From Corydoras sp. C115 (Eukaryota > Chordata > Actinopteri > Siluriformes > Callichthyidae): a stretch of DNA of 64,000 bases. The stretch is from NCBI GenBank assembly GCA_019802505.1, contig JAFMOC010000017.1, forward strand, positions 3,193,501 through 3,257,500. Direction: 5' to 3'. The translations under genes were made by a program, and so were the position numbers. This document shows, in pieces, positions 43,682-56,542 of this stretch; the stretch's first letter is position 1, and the number at the start of each line of letters is the position of its first letter. The notes under the pieces are model-generated. The model searched no databases and was not told where the DNA came from. It saw only the letters and a program-made list of their open reading frames with translations.

Positions 43682-46639
43682 TTGTTTTTTCAGCAGTGTT
43701 ATAATATAGTACGGAGCACACACACACAATGCAAGGGCAGAGTGGGTGGAGAATCACCAGTTGTCATGGGCATAAAGTTACAAAGGGGAGTCCGGGTTGT
43801 GCTACCATCACTCCTGATGAAGGAGACAGACTGACTCAATGAGGTTATTGATCCAGTGAGTAGCTATGCTAATCACTAGGCTGAATGAGGCGAGATTTAG
43901 TGTCCTTCACTGTGACTTCTAATCCAGATTGCTCTGTTCTTTATCCTCTATCATATGCTTTGAATTTTAGAGCAGTCCTCATTTCTGCTATAAATAGCCA
44001 ATGTTTGCTTTTTAGCAAGATGATAACATTTTAGGTGTTAAATCACAATTTCGGAGTAACAGTTTAAAATGAGGTTAAAATATTTTGGGAGAATGAAGAA
44101 GGAAAAGATATTTTTTAAATGAGAGGTCAATCGGGCGTGACATCAGAAACACCAACATTTAACCTCATTTTCCTGGTGGGTAGAATTAGAAAAAACGTGG
44201 GGGGGTCATGTCCAATCTCACAATGAAGTGACCTCTTTGTGTTGAGCAATGTAAAAGAAGTCATCCATAATGAGGACAGAGAGACACTTTAAGTCTGGAG
44301 TAGATATGATCTAAAGATGTTTGAGAAACCAGTGCTTCATTGTTGTTTGTTTGGGATTCAATTTTGGAGGTTTAATCAATTAAGACATTTATTATAATCA
44401 GAAATGAATACTTATCAAAAATCTTTTCTAAGACACAGGTATCCTCATGGCACCATGTTTTATTAAGTCCATTAAGACTAAATTGCAACTAAAAAGCAGT
44501 TGGGGTTGGGTGCCTTGTCCAAGGGCACTTCAGCCATGGGACTTGATGGGATTGGGACCTATGACTGCCCCACAAATGCCCCCTGACTGTGTGAGTGTGT
44601 TTTCACTATACAAATCCAAACTTCCTCTGATTACTACCACATTCGACGTACTTACTCCATGGGATCCTGTGGAGGTTTATATACTCTCACAACCAACATG
44701 AAGCGACTCAAGATGCTTCATTTTGTGACATAAATTCTTATAAATAAATTTTGTTACATAAATAAGTAATAAATGACTTATTTATACCTTTTGACAAATA
44801 CTTAGTAAAAGAATGTTAATTAGGTAATTAATAATTTGAATAATCACCCCAAACAAGAGTTTACCCTATTTTTCCAAAGAACCTTGAGAAGGAACATTTT
44901 TAAACTGAGCAGTTTGTATTATTTTACAAAGCATTTGTAGTCTTATAATAAATATACAAATATAATCAGTCCTTAGCATAAATATGCCATTAGCTGCAAT
45001 TGATGGCTTGGAAACTTATTTTCTGCAGCTTTGAAGGATATTGGCCTTCTGTGGACTTGTAAGTCTCTGAGATTATAAGAATAATTGGTCACAAAGAAGT
45101 TCATATAAATGTAAATTAGATTAAATTAATCCATTCTCTCATTTATTCTCAAGTCAGAATTGAGGATCATGATACATTCCATTTTTGCTTTGGTAATTTG
45201 GATGTTTTGCGTAAATAATTAATAGCATTTTCAGTCTTTCGAGACCTTCTGCTCATGTTTGTAGCATTCTTTCTGTAAACTTTGATCGCGCAGTTTTGAA
45301 TGTAATTATGTTGTTTGTTTTTGATGTTTCAAATCAAGTCACAGTCGTTCAGTAGCATGTGGTGAAAAAAGAAAAAAAAAAAAAAACGGGAAAATCTCTA
45401 AGCTCTGTTTGATTCCAGCTTGAAAAGTGATCTGGAGTAAACAGCCGAACTACAGCTCGGGAATTTGGCTTTTCAACCAAAAACCACAAGCTTACACAAT
45501 ATAAGCATGTCATGGCTACCTGGTTTGATGGAGTGGTGTGAAAGTGTTTGTCTGTGCGACACAATGTTTCAGGTCACAAGTCTAGGATGTCGACATGCGG
45601 ACAAGCTTGCACTTTTGTCTCAGTGTGGGTGTGTGTGTGTGTTATGATAAGCTCAGGGTTGTGAGGAATTGGGTTTCTGATTACTCCTGTGTGTGTGTGC
45701 GTGTATACCCTCCAATGAAAGTGGGGCCTCTGGGCCAATTGTGTGGTCACACTCGCTGACTCTGAGGCTGGTGGAGTGATGTTGACTGCAGCAGCCAGAG
45801 GGGAGTCATGTGAGAGGAATCCAGTCTGCATAAACATGCCATTTCAGCAGCACAGATAGACAGGGTGTCCTCTGGCCCAACTCACCTGTAAAAACCTGTC
45901 CTTTAAAGTACCTTAAACATTCGACTGTAAAATAAATACACTATATAATCAGCCTAATGAATAATGCTTGCCATGCGACGAATAGCCTCACAACAGAAGT
46001 TAAGAACATTTTATTATAAGATCTGAAACATTTTGGCTGAAGTTGGAAACATGGTCATGTTTTAAATATTATTGGATTGAAGTAATTAAATGCAAATAGA
46101 GTTTCAGTATCAAGCTCTTGATATTGATTTTGTTATTGAAGTTATTAATTCAGGGGCAGGTTAAAATAAAGTGGGGTATATGAACACTTCTTGTAAATAG
46201 TACTTGAAAACTTTTAATCATTCATACATTTTGTGACGCTGCAGTTAATAAATTTTAATGAGCAGCAAGCTTAATAATGTTGTAATAAACATCTTAATTA
46301 ATTTGTATGCTCATGATTTTAGATTTGTGAAATACAGTATGCTATTGTAATGTAATTAATACATTAATATAAACAGCGAGTGATGAGCACGAAGCCTGTT
46401 ACGGCTGCAGTTTTATAAATTGTGTTCTGTAATATGGCTAGATGGCATTTTGAATTAGTTCGTGAAACGGGTATACTGTTACTCAGCGATTTACTAATTC
46501 AAAACGTGCTTGATTGTGTTACAGAAGACCAGATTATAAACAATTTAATAAACACATTTATGAATAAAATGTTTTATTATAATATGTTTGTAATGTTTTT
46601 ATAAAAGCAATAAGGAACTCTTTAACAAATACCTGTTAT
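43680..46639 (+). other. foxp2: foxp2 intron
   Basis: Contains a fragment at about 44495-44600 (GCCTTGTCCAAGGGCACTTC, AGCCATGGGACTTGATGGG) typical of dispersed fish repeats, which explains the 84-codon frame over it. Otherwise no gene recognised. Confidence 0.4.
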
Positions 46640-46670
46640 AAAAAAAAAAAAAAAAAAAAGGGGGGGGGGG
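46640..46670. repeat. A20 followed by G11
   Basis: Homopolymer pair that may be an insertion scar or an assembly artefact. Confidence 0.8.
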
Positions 46671-46754
46671 CGCAGCTTCGAATAACAATCAGGTTTGATG
46701 AACTTACAGTATAGTTGGTTTTCTCCATGGCTTCTGACTTGTGGTGTTCTCATT

Positions 46755-46803
46755 TGTAAGTCGCTTTGGATAAAAGCGTCTGCTAAATGTAAATGTAAAT
46801 GTA
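46755..46803 (+). repeat. common fish 3' terminal repeat motif
   Basis: TTTGTAAGTCGCTTTGGATA then AAAGCGTCTGCTAAATG with a trailing TAAATG repeat, a motif dispersed through teleost genomes as the 3' end of retroelements. Only the end is present. Confidence 0.7.
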
Positions 46804-48054
46804 ACTCAATGTTGTGCCTTATTGAGAAACAAAGCGGTGTATCTGCATTCTGCTTTGTGTTGGTCCTTATAACATCTTTTTCCTGTGATTTATTCACAAT
46901 AATGCCATCCTCTCATACATTATTGCTTTAATAACTTACTGAAAACATTATTCATTTTGCAGTACTTTTGACAATTGACGTGACCCTACACCTCCCACGG
47001 TATGTCATGATACTTTCCAGCCGACTTCTCTGTTCCTGCTTTTCAGTAGTTCTACTCTATTTTACTCAGTTCACTTCTTTTGCTTCTTGTTCTGTTGGGT
47101 TCCTCTGCTGTCACTCAGTGTCAGGTCACTGACCTGTGTTGTTCTGTACCTGTGCTCTTCCACAGTGTCCACGGAGAATACTGTATCATCTTTTCGTCTC
47201 CTCCCTTTTTCCTCTCTTCCTTCTCTGGTCTCGCTCACTTCAGACCATTTTCCAAACCAATATCAATTTCTTAATCCACTCTCTCCTTTTCATTCAGTGC
47301 TCCCCCACTCCTCCCACACTCCCGTCTGAAACACTGCGCTTTAATGCTGACTGACGCTGCTGCCACAGGACTGATTGAAACTCGTGTCTCAAAGTTGCTA
47401 ATGTTCACTGAACCATTTTATTGAAGATAAAGTAAATAAAATAGGTTGCGGTGCGCGAGTTCACAGAAATGGGCTGGAATCATCTGAAACACACACACAG
47501 TGCAAATCATGATTGGCTCAGAGAAAAGTAAAGAATAGAAAAGACTGGGTTTCAAGCATTCTCTGTGTTTTAGAGGTGTTTTAGCCGTACGGGCTATTTT
47601 TATAATTTAGCAATTTCAAAAGTCTGTTTTCAGAGAGGTCTCAAAGAAGGCAAATCATTTGATTTAGAAAATGCCATTCAGGTATATTGTGCTGCTTTCA
47701 AGAACAGTCATATCATTGTGTTGCTGTGATTGTGTTGACTTGAACAACATTATGGGTTTCTGTTTGCTTCCCGGGAAAGAGTTTGTGTAGCTACTTCAGA
47801 AGAATTATTACAGTTCTGACATTTGTATTCAGCAGTTATTTACAAAGATAACAAAAACAAGAACTAGACGGGATGTAACTATTGCTTTCATGCTCTAAAA
47901 GCCAGAGGGATTAACTCAACTGTTTGTTGCCATTTAAAATTTATTAGGTGTTAAAGTTTATCTGTGTCTCTTGACTAGAGATGAGACAATTATAAATTTT
48001 GATGGTGAGATCATATTTGATGAAAATTAAGCTAAAGGAGAAATCCGTGTACCT
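46804..48054 (+). other. foxp2: foxp2 intron, nothing recognised
   Basis: Pyrimidine-rich at 47050-47330, which leaves long overlapping plus-strand frames without protein character. Confidence 0.4.
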
Positions 48055-48235
48055 TAAAGTACATATTCATATCCATTTAAAACTATAGGTGTTTCCTGTA
48101 AGGACAAAGTATACAGGCAAGTGTAACTTTAGTTTTGTTGCGTGCAAGTGGCACCACCTGGTCTAAAGTTCCAGCTACCGACATAATATGTATTTTTCTT
48201 ATGAATGTTGTCATGATGGTTTTAAAGTGCCAGAT
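48055..48235 (-). repeat. interspersed repeat, copy 2 of an inverted pair
   Basis: Reverse-complement counterpart of 39519-39705, about 8.4 kb away, with roughly the same length and block order. Confidence 0.75.
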
Positions 48236-48286
48236 CAAAACTAGTACCTTACTCTTGTATTATGGGTAATATATAATATATGTGGG

Positions 48287-48376
48287 CAACATTGTGGCGT
48301 AGTGGTTAGCACCTTCGCCTCTCAGCGCTGGGGATCCAGGCGACCCTGGTAAAGGTTTAAGTGGAAGATGATATGA
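48287..48376 (+). mobile_element. internally deleted SINE
   Basis: The tRNA-like head (GTGGCGTAGTGGTTAGCACC to GGGGATCCAGG) is fused directly to the terminal block (CGACCCTGGTAAAGGTTTAAGTG); the whole body is missing. Confidence 0.75.
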
Positions 48377-50954
48377 GAAGTTGGGGCCGTAGCTAATGAT
48401 TGTATATATATCTACAGACATATAATCTAAACTTTTGTAGAAACCAAAAATACATAGACTGTTTTAAACAATATCTGGGATTGAATAATAATAGTTCAGT
48501 TGTTGACAACTGATTGATTACTTGTTGTAGTTCAGATGATCAGTGCAGTTAAAGTTCTTGCTGTATTATTAACAGAAGGACATCACCAAGACCTGCTATC
48601 CAAATATGCCGATGAATAGTCTGTGTGTTGTTGCATTTGGCCTCTCTTAAAAGAATCCAGCTAACAACCTCGCTGCAGATTCGCTGTCTCAGGGCAGCAG
48701 ACACAGATCTGCAAAGCGCCCTGTCCATCATAGATCATGTTCATTCAGAAACCTTTGAACTTGCTTCATCTTCTAAAGATTTACATTCATGCAAAATGGA
48801 ATGTAAAACCATTTTTTTTCTCAGTAGAGCTTTTCTCCCCCGGAGGTAAAAAGCATATTCAGATTTGAGCAAGATTTCCCTTTGACTGAGAACTGGTATA
48901 GGTGACACAGTAATACATTACTATTGTCCTCGATAATAAATATTCTACCAGCTCCTCCTCAGTCTTCTGGCCCTGAATGCGTCTGTGGTGCGCGTGCATT
49001 GTGGAGAGCGCTAGGTCATTCTGAATTCACTCTCTTTTCCTTTTGTCAAACATTGCAGTGCTTTGATAGTTTTCTCATTTATTTGGTGAATAGTTTAGGA
49101 CGAGGAAGAAAGAGGGTTTTTACATTATGTAAATCATGAACGCTGCCAATAATCTCGCACATATTCATCTTGGCAGACATTGGACGGACTGATACTGTCC
49201 TCCATTTTGCCATTGTTTGGATTTTTATCCACTTTCTGCTCCGTTCAACGCATTTTACAGACTTTAATCCATCACACTTTCCTCAGTACAATGTTTACCA
49301 GCTATTATTTAATAAGCACTTGGCGGGCTCACTGTTCACTTCGGCTGCGACATGTGTAAGTATAAAGGAATGGAGAAAGATCCAGGTATAAAGTGATTGA
49401 AATAACCTTTTTGAGTGTTTAGTGACTTGGATGGTCTGGTAAGAATGTTGTAAATTGATGCGGCTGCCAGTGTGTACATTTCATACGCGTGTTTAAGCGG
49501 TTATGTCATAGATGCCTCATGTCTAGCTAGAGAGTTTTTGAGATGGGAGGGGGGTAACTCAATTAATTCAGTACCTGATATTTTTGGGAAGGCGATAAGT
49601 GTGTAAAAATACTTAATTACAAGCGACTTGAAAGAATTATTCTGCCGATCAAGTATAATGCATCTGCATCTGTATCTATACCGAGCTTTACATTCAGTTA
49701 AAGTGGCATACCTAACCTCATACTTTCTACCTTCTGACTTATAATACCAGCAACTACAGTCAAAAGTAGAAAAAAAAAGACCCCGGTATCAGTTTATCAT
49801 TTTATTGATCATCTCATTATGTGATATGTAGCTTTTTTTATTTATTTTTTTAAGGTTAGTCAATGTGCCATATCTTATCTCTTTCATCTTCCCCTTAGTA
49901 TGGTCGTGGGGGAAAGTCAAATTTATTTATTTATTTATTTTTATATTTGTTTTTTATACCAGTGACAATATTAAAAAAAGGTCCAAATATTTTTATGGTA
50001 TTAGTTAAAAATTAACTATACATATGTAGAATTCTGATAATAACATAGCTGTTTAAACAGTTTTGTACACTAACACATACATACAGACCATTTACTGATC
50101 ACATCTGGAAAAGTGTCCGCTTGCTGAACAACAAACCTGAAGTTAAAAACACTCATTAGCTTTATGTTGGTATTAAAACGAAAACGTCGACGGCAAATTG
50201 GCTTTTAACACATTTCATGCACGTGGTTGCGGATCAGAGACAGTAGTACACACTTTCTACTAATGAGTCAGAACACACATTCACAACAAACACACACAAA
50301 TCAGAGACTACAACGTTGTGGTTGAACTCTTTTTACAAAACGACATATTTCCACTAATGAGCTTTCTAATTATATAATTTTCCTGTTTTCAAAGAATATG
50401 GTTTTATACATCACTGTGTTTTTGTCCTTTTATTGGCAGGAACTAGTGAAGATTTGTGCAGCAGCCTCAAACGACAGTCAGCTTGTTCTTACTGATGTCA
50501 CGTGTTTACGTCTTTAATGTTTACATTGTTTTTATTTTTGCCCCTGCACCTTGATTTAATGGAAAACAATCACGCCAATGTTCATATAAATACAGTAATT
50601 AAATGGTTTGAAAGATGTTTAATTACCATACCGTATAATTGTTCCTTATTTGATGATTAGATGTATAATATTCAATGGATGTTCTCCCCTGTGTCTGATG
50701 GTTCACAGATCAATAGATTTCCAGCTGGAAGGGTCTGCTGCCAGGTTTTAAAATGAACATGAAATCTTTGTAATGCTCTGAGACTCAGTAAATACAAATC
50801 TGATTACTAAGTATACATGTATTTTAACTAATTATCTCATCTCTTATATGTATTAAGCCTTATTTGTTTGGACACTCTGGGGCACATTCATACTGGAACT
50901 TACCGATTAAGAGGCGTGCCCCAATACTTTTGTTTATATGCTTTATTTGTGCAA

Positions 50955-50956
<2 letters not shown>
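48377..50956 (+). other. foxp2: foxp2 intron
   Basis: No coding exon recognised. A partial DNA-transposon terminus lies at 50910-50942. The rest is AT-rich single-copy sequence. Confidence 0.4.
50910..50942. mobile_element. Tc1-like terminus relic
   Basis: GGCGTGCCCCAATACTTTTG then TTTATAT is the inverted form of the common fish terminus TATATGGACAAAAGTATTGG. Confidence 0.5.

Positions 50957-50993
<37 letters not shown>
50957..50993. repeat. (CA)n microsatellite
   Basis: Pure CA alternation. Confidence 0.93.
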
Positions 50994-50995
<2 letters not shown>

Positions 50996-53090
50996 AGAGC
51001 AGGTGATTCATCATGAGCACATATTTCCAAAGTGCTTTTAAATCGAATGTAGCACTAAATGGGTGTTATAAGTCATTCTGAAATAAATATAGAACTTTTT
51101 AAACAGAACATCCTTTAAGATGGACAAACGAGCACATAACGTGTAAGGACTGCTTAGAAACATCACATGATGGCACTGTTTCCTTCTTTCCTTACCCAGC
51201 CCCTTTAGTTTTTTATAAGTTGAGTGCACTTCTAAAGGACTATGAGCTTCCCAACCCACGTGCCAAAGTCATTCCACTACAACACTAATAGAAGATCAGA
51301 ATCCCAAATCAAAAAAGGCTTAAACTAATAAAACTGATGTTTTTGGAAAAGTCCTGATATATCTAAGGATAATAAGATGAAAAATCTTTTTCTATATTCT
51401 GTTGTTTATATTAATTTTTCACTTTAATAACCAGTTTTACTGATTTCAGGATATTTAAGTGTTTTGGATTTTTATTGTTTGGACAATTATTACGGTCTCC
51501 AAGTTTAAAAAAAAAAAAAAAAAAAAAAAGAGATCTACTGATGAGATCAGATTTATTGGCTATGGATTAGTTAAAATCTTAACAAACGGAATGTATACTG
51601 TCAGGCATATACCACTGATCAGTGTGTTTCAGCATTTAAATTTTTCGAGTTGATTTTTACAAAGTGAATTCCGTGGTTATTCATCCAGTTCAGTTAATTA
51701 AATCAGATTCCTCTGATGCTGCCAGGCGTTTAGATGATAATTGCATCAGCACGTCCCAGCATAGCAGGACATAAAGTGTTTCTAAGGTGGCAGTTCATTC
51801 CATGCTCAATTCTCTGCTCCGTTGCTGAGACTGAGGGGAGTCCTGTGGCAAGAACTCACTTGGGTTTCCTCTCTCAGTTCTTTTAACCTAATGCTTTTGG
51901 CAGGTTCAATTAAAAAATTGCAGCCACAATCATTTTAATAATAACTACATTCCCATCATAATGAGCATCAAATAACAGTACTTCTATTTTAATGCAGAAC
52001 AATACCTCAACTTTAACAAGTTCCACAGATTTGAACATACTTTACGTAAATCCATGTGAGATGCCGTTGATTTCTCACTGTATCTAAAATAAGCAGTGGT
52101 GTCAAAAATGGCTCAGTTCTATTCGAGCCCAGCTAATGGTAAATAAAGGTGGGAGTGTAATTGAGCGCAGTATATCGGGAGGCAGAGAAGGGGTGAAAAA
52201 TGAAATGCTGTGTACTGGTAAATAGATAATCACACAAAAGTAATTGAGGTTTTCAAACCCCAATCTACTCTGCCAGCGTGAGCTCGTTTGCATGTTAATC
52301 ATGAAAGCGATTTCCTTCATCACAAGGAAGTCCGCTTTCTTTCATAACCAGCTTTTAATTGCATTTAAAATGTCACAGAGGTGGAACATGTGTAATTTAG
52401 CCATAACTGTGTCCAAATTAATGGCCTCTACTCAGACGTTCCATTCAGCGGGCCTTGATGAGTCAGGCAGTTTGGTATTTATATGATTTAATTCTTCACC
52501 TACTGATTGAAAAACGTATTGGGCATCCTCTCACGGGTTGATGCCGCCCGTATCTTTTTTTTAAACCGAGTTTGTTAAAAGCTAAAGTTAACATAATTGA
52601 TATTCTCGAGGAACGCCGGCTCCAATGTACGGAAAAATCGGATCGTGTTGGAAGTCAGGAACTTAAATGAAGAACATTAAAGGAGGTTGAACAGACTAGA
52701 TTCGAAGAGGCCCCCGAAAGTTTGATTTCCTTTCATCACCAGGTGTTCTTGCACATATAAATTACCGAGATGATGTTTCCATAACACAGGGCACACGAAA
52801 AAGCCAAACCTGCAAAACAGACCTATTTAATTTTTCATGGAGGAGGACCATCAGGAGCAATAAGCCAGTATTCTTCTTCCCATTTTCCAGATGCTTTCTC
52901 AAGCCCTGCATCATCCCAGTCCCTATCCCTGAGTTTTCTTAAGAATAAAAAGCAGTTCTGCCGAGACCCACATGAAAGGAAAGAGCTGTTGAAATGTTAA
53001 TTTTACCATCTGCTGTTGAGTCCTGCTACCTTTTGTGTGTGTGTTGGTGAGTCTGCGTGTGCGTGTGTGTTTGTGCGCGCATGTGCATGT

Positions 53091-53091
<1 letters not shown>
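50994..53091 (+). other. foxp2: foxp2 intron with possible conserved element
   Basis: A-run at 51508-51529. The segment 52255-52760 has balanced composition, octamer-like TTTGCATGTTAAT and homeodomain-like TAATT cores, and no repeats, which is how conserved noncoding elements look. No coding exon. Confidence 0.35.

Positions 53092-53136
<45 letters not shown>
53092..53136. repeat. T45 homopolymer
   Basis: Uninterrupted T-run after a GT-rich stretch; its length in the assembly is unreliable. Confidence 0.9.
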
Positions 53137-53436
53137 CCCCCTCTCCCTAAATTCCCAAAGGTTCTGTTCTGTTTTATAAATGTGCTGGTATTTTAGTTGT
53201 TTGAAGTTTTGGATCACGTAGCTGAAAGTCTGACTTGGAAGAGCAGAATGCCATAAAAAGCAGCATTACGATTAGCTCAGCATTATAACCATATTTTAGT
53301 AACCCTAATTACTGACAAGCCAGTGCTTCACTAAAACCCCCTCACTGCATCACTGCAAAACTGACAATAAACAATCCACCACCCAAATTTTAGCTGTTCT
53401 GTGATGATCCTGAACAATAGAAAAAACGATTAAAGC

Positions 53437-53552
53437 AGTCTGTGATGATTATAAAACTACAAAGTCCATCTCTATGGTAGGTGGATGAAATGGATAATGA
53501 AGGAAGATGTGGGCGTGTCCAAACATTTGATGGTATTGTACACTGTTGGTTA
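53437..53552. mobile_element. DNA-transposon relics
   Basis: ATTATAAAACTACAAAGTCC matches an arm of the foldback family at 17.3 kb. CGTGTCCAAACATTTGATGG then TATTGTAC resembles a Tc1-like terminus. Confidence 0.5.
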
Positions 53553-54128
53553 TGAGTATGCAATTCTGAACCACTGGGCCGGGACCCCCCCGGTGTACCT
53601 CAGAGCATTAACCAGCTGGCCATAGTGGGCACGTGAGTGCCAAATGCCTAAAAAAAAGTAGAAAAGTAAAAGAACCCCCCCCCCCTTCCTTTGAGGGGAT
53701 AAATTATGACCTGGTTATTTTTAGATCTAATGTGCTCTGGAATTTCCACAGTTAAAAGGAGATCTGATCTAATTAGTTTCCAAAAGCCATCATCAGAAAT
53801 GCTTAGCAGAACTTTTGTTTTGGACATTTATCCTTACAGTGGCATAACACACATTCATAGAAGCTGTTCCTCATAATGTTTTTGACAATCAGAGTTGAAC
53901 CTTAAGTTACAAAACGTTAATGTGGCAACCAGTGGTTTAGAAAACTGGTACAACGATTAATAGTGTTCAGTAAATGTCATCAGATTCTGGAAACAAATGT
54001 GACAGTAAAGTAGTTCATTAATAAAAGCTACATTTTTATGGCTCTTGAAGTCACATCATGAAATATTTCAGGGTGAAGACAGATTTCCTCAAATGAAAAT
54101 GAAAGACTCCAGCTGGGTTCAGCTACAT

Positions 54129-54400
54129 TATATGGACAAATGTTTCGAGACACCCCACATTACCCTCCCCTTCACCTCCTTGCTACCTATGGCAGCTTTT
54201 ACACTTTGGGGAAAAGCTTTCTACAAGATTTTGGAGAATATCCTGCAAAAGCTCTGGGAGAATTGTTGGCTGTTCTTTCAACATTTTTGAGGTCAGACAC
54301 CCGTCCAGTTTCCCCATACCACTTACCCGAACATGTCTTCCCAAAACTGGTCCCACAGAGTTGAAAGCATGCAGTTGTCCAATAGGCATGACTGTGTTTT
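54129..54400. mobile_element. nonautonomous Tc1-like element, partial
   Basis: Begins TATATGGACAAATGTTTCGA then GACACC, a common fish terminus, followed by the internal blocks GCTTTCTACAAGATTTTGGA and CCAATAGGCATG seen in that family. The right terminus is absent. No transposase. Confidence 0.65.
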
Positions 54401-54565
54401 ATTTTAAACAGCTCTGACAATGGAATTAAGAGGTTTGGCCCAATGCGTTCATCAATATGGTGCATGTGCCTGAAGTGACAAATGCAGAAAATGATGTTAA
54501 ACATACTGCAGTTACACTTTTTAAATGTTCAGCATTTTTAATTCTAATTAAGCATAACGATAATA

Positions 54566-54732
54566 AGTGTGCCTATAAAGTTTAGACATACCCCCTTTTT
54601 GCTACCATTTTATCAGTTCCATCCATTCACTAAATCTTATACTAGGCTTAGAGTGCGGGGGGACCCTAGTGGGGGGGTGGACAATGGAGCATGAAGTTGG
54701 TGTGTCCAAGCTTTTGACTGGTACTGTACTAA
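54566..54732. mobile_element. short element with Tc1-like termini
   Basis: The left end AAAGTTTAGACATACCCCC is roughly inverted at the right end as GGTGTGTCCAAGCTTTTGAC then TGGTACTGTAC. About 165 bases, no coding capacity. Confidence 0.5.
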
Positions 54733-56505
54733 AAGTCTGGTACTTTTGCATAAAACTGTACGTGAGTAGGAGAAATGATCGGTCTTCACTGATATCTTCA
54801 TTGTTTTTTCAGGATAACTCTCCATACCATTCTGATTGATAAATATTGGTTTACAAATGCTGTTTGTTTGATTTTATTTCACTCGGTGGAAAGATGGAGA
54901 TAAACAAATTAAAACCTTCTAGCCAACGAAGGCGAACTCGTTTTGAATGATTTCCCCTGTTTTCTGACTTCACTGTCAGCGTTATATCTGGTAGACTGAC
55001 GCAGCCCTGGCCAAAGGGATAGATTCCATTGTGAGATTTGATAGTTGGCAATTAGGCTGAGACATCTTGCAATGTGACTGTGTGCAGAGTTGCAGAGCGT
55101 TTGCCTTGGCTGGGATCTGATTGTTTAGTCTGCTCTCATTGTGAACCCGCACTGTTTCTGAGTAGCAGTTGACGGTTGTTTGCAAAGTGCCGGGGAAAAT
55201 GTGAGAGGCCACTGCTTGCCTGCACTACTTGTTTATTTTTCTCTGTCCTTGGGACTGGAATCTGATTTGTGTTCATGTTGCACGCTTCTTTTGGAGCCGA
55301 TTTGTCTTTTGTAAATGCAGCTGCTGGAATGTAGACTTTGCATGACCTTACTGTGCAGTCTGTATTTCATTAATGACCAGCTCTGTGGTTTGGGAAAAAG
55401 AATATTTTTCATATGACACCGCCTTGCATTAGTGCAGAGCAGCAGCTGCAGAAAGCCAAAACGCAGCCAATTTTGTGGCTTTGAGAGGTGTGAAAAGTTC
55501 AGCTCCCCACTGTAAGATCTATGCATTTATAATTTTTGCATCAGAATGAATGTGTCTTAAGAAACATAAACTCATAAAGTCACCTGATGAAATATTTGCA
55601 TTATTTTATTTTTGCAATGCCACAGTGTGCACTTTGATGAGGGAAGTATGAATTCAGCCCATTGACCCACTTTACCTTAATATTGCCAATTCAGTTAGGA
55701 TTACGTGTGTGTTATATTATTGTTTATGTGAAAACATCAAACAAATGTGTAAAATATATAGTTTTAGAATCTGTCGTTTCCTTAAGTTTCTATGAGCAGT
55801 TAAGCTATTATTTGTTAATATAGCATTATGAAAAAAATGCCTTTGATACCTGTAACACACTGAAAAATGACTTAATAAGATCATTTCTAGATTAGGGTCA
55901 CAGGAATTCGTAAAACATTCTACAACATGCAGAGATGACCTTTTTAAGCAATGATGGATTATTATTAATCTGCCTTTCATAAAAAATAAACAAAAACAAC
56001 TTAGAAATAAAAAAACTTATTTTATTTATTTTAGCATTAACTATTTATAATATTATAAGATTTAGAAAATGTAATGAGGTGAGGTGTAGTGTAGTGAGAT
56101 GGATTTTAAACCTGTGGTGACACTACATAGGATTCACTTTGTACTGCTGTGATAACTATAGCCTTCCAGAGTATAGAGTTCCCACATCTATTTTTTTCAA
56201 CTTGCTGACAGAATCCAAATAAACCTCTAAACCTTTTGACATTTCAACATTTTTTGCAGAATAATTTCATATATTTGTGGCCTTTTATTTAGGCCACAGC
56301 TTTACAGATTTAAACAGATTTTAGTTATAAAATGCAGCCCGTTTTATTATGTGAGTAAATGAAACTGTAGTTCTCTGTTGCCTAATTGTTGTTTCACTGC
56401 TTACTTTCACTCTAAATATAGTTTTGAGTAATAAATCTGTCGGAATCCGTCTGAGTAACGTAATGTTAAATGCTTAGCTCGACTAAAGAAAGTAACCACA
56501 ACACT

Positions 56506-56510
<5 letters not shown>
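54733..56510 (+). other. foxp2: foxp2 intron
   Basis: No exon recognised. The segment 54890-55480 is repeat-free with balanced composition and could be regulatory. The rest is AT-rich. Confidence 0.35.

Positions 56511-56538
<28 letters not shown>
56511..56538. repeat. (AC)n microsatellite
   Basis: Pure AC alternation. Confidence 0.9.

Positions 56539-56542
<4 letters not shown>

Noticed and set aside
44447..44701. 84-codon plus-strand frame
   Set aside because: Covers a dispersed fish repeat fragment (CCAAGGGCACTTCAGCCATG).
55440..55447. CAGCAG runs as possible foxp2 polyglutamine exon
   Set aside because: Only two or three codons long and not in an open frame with flanking FOXP2 sequence.
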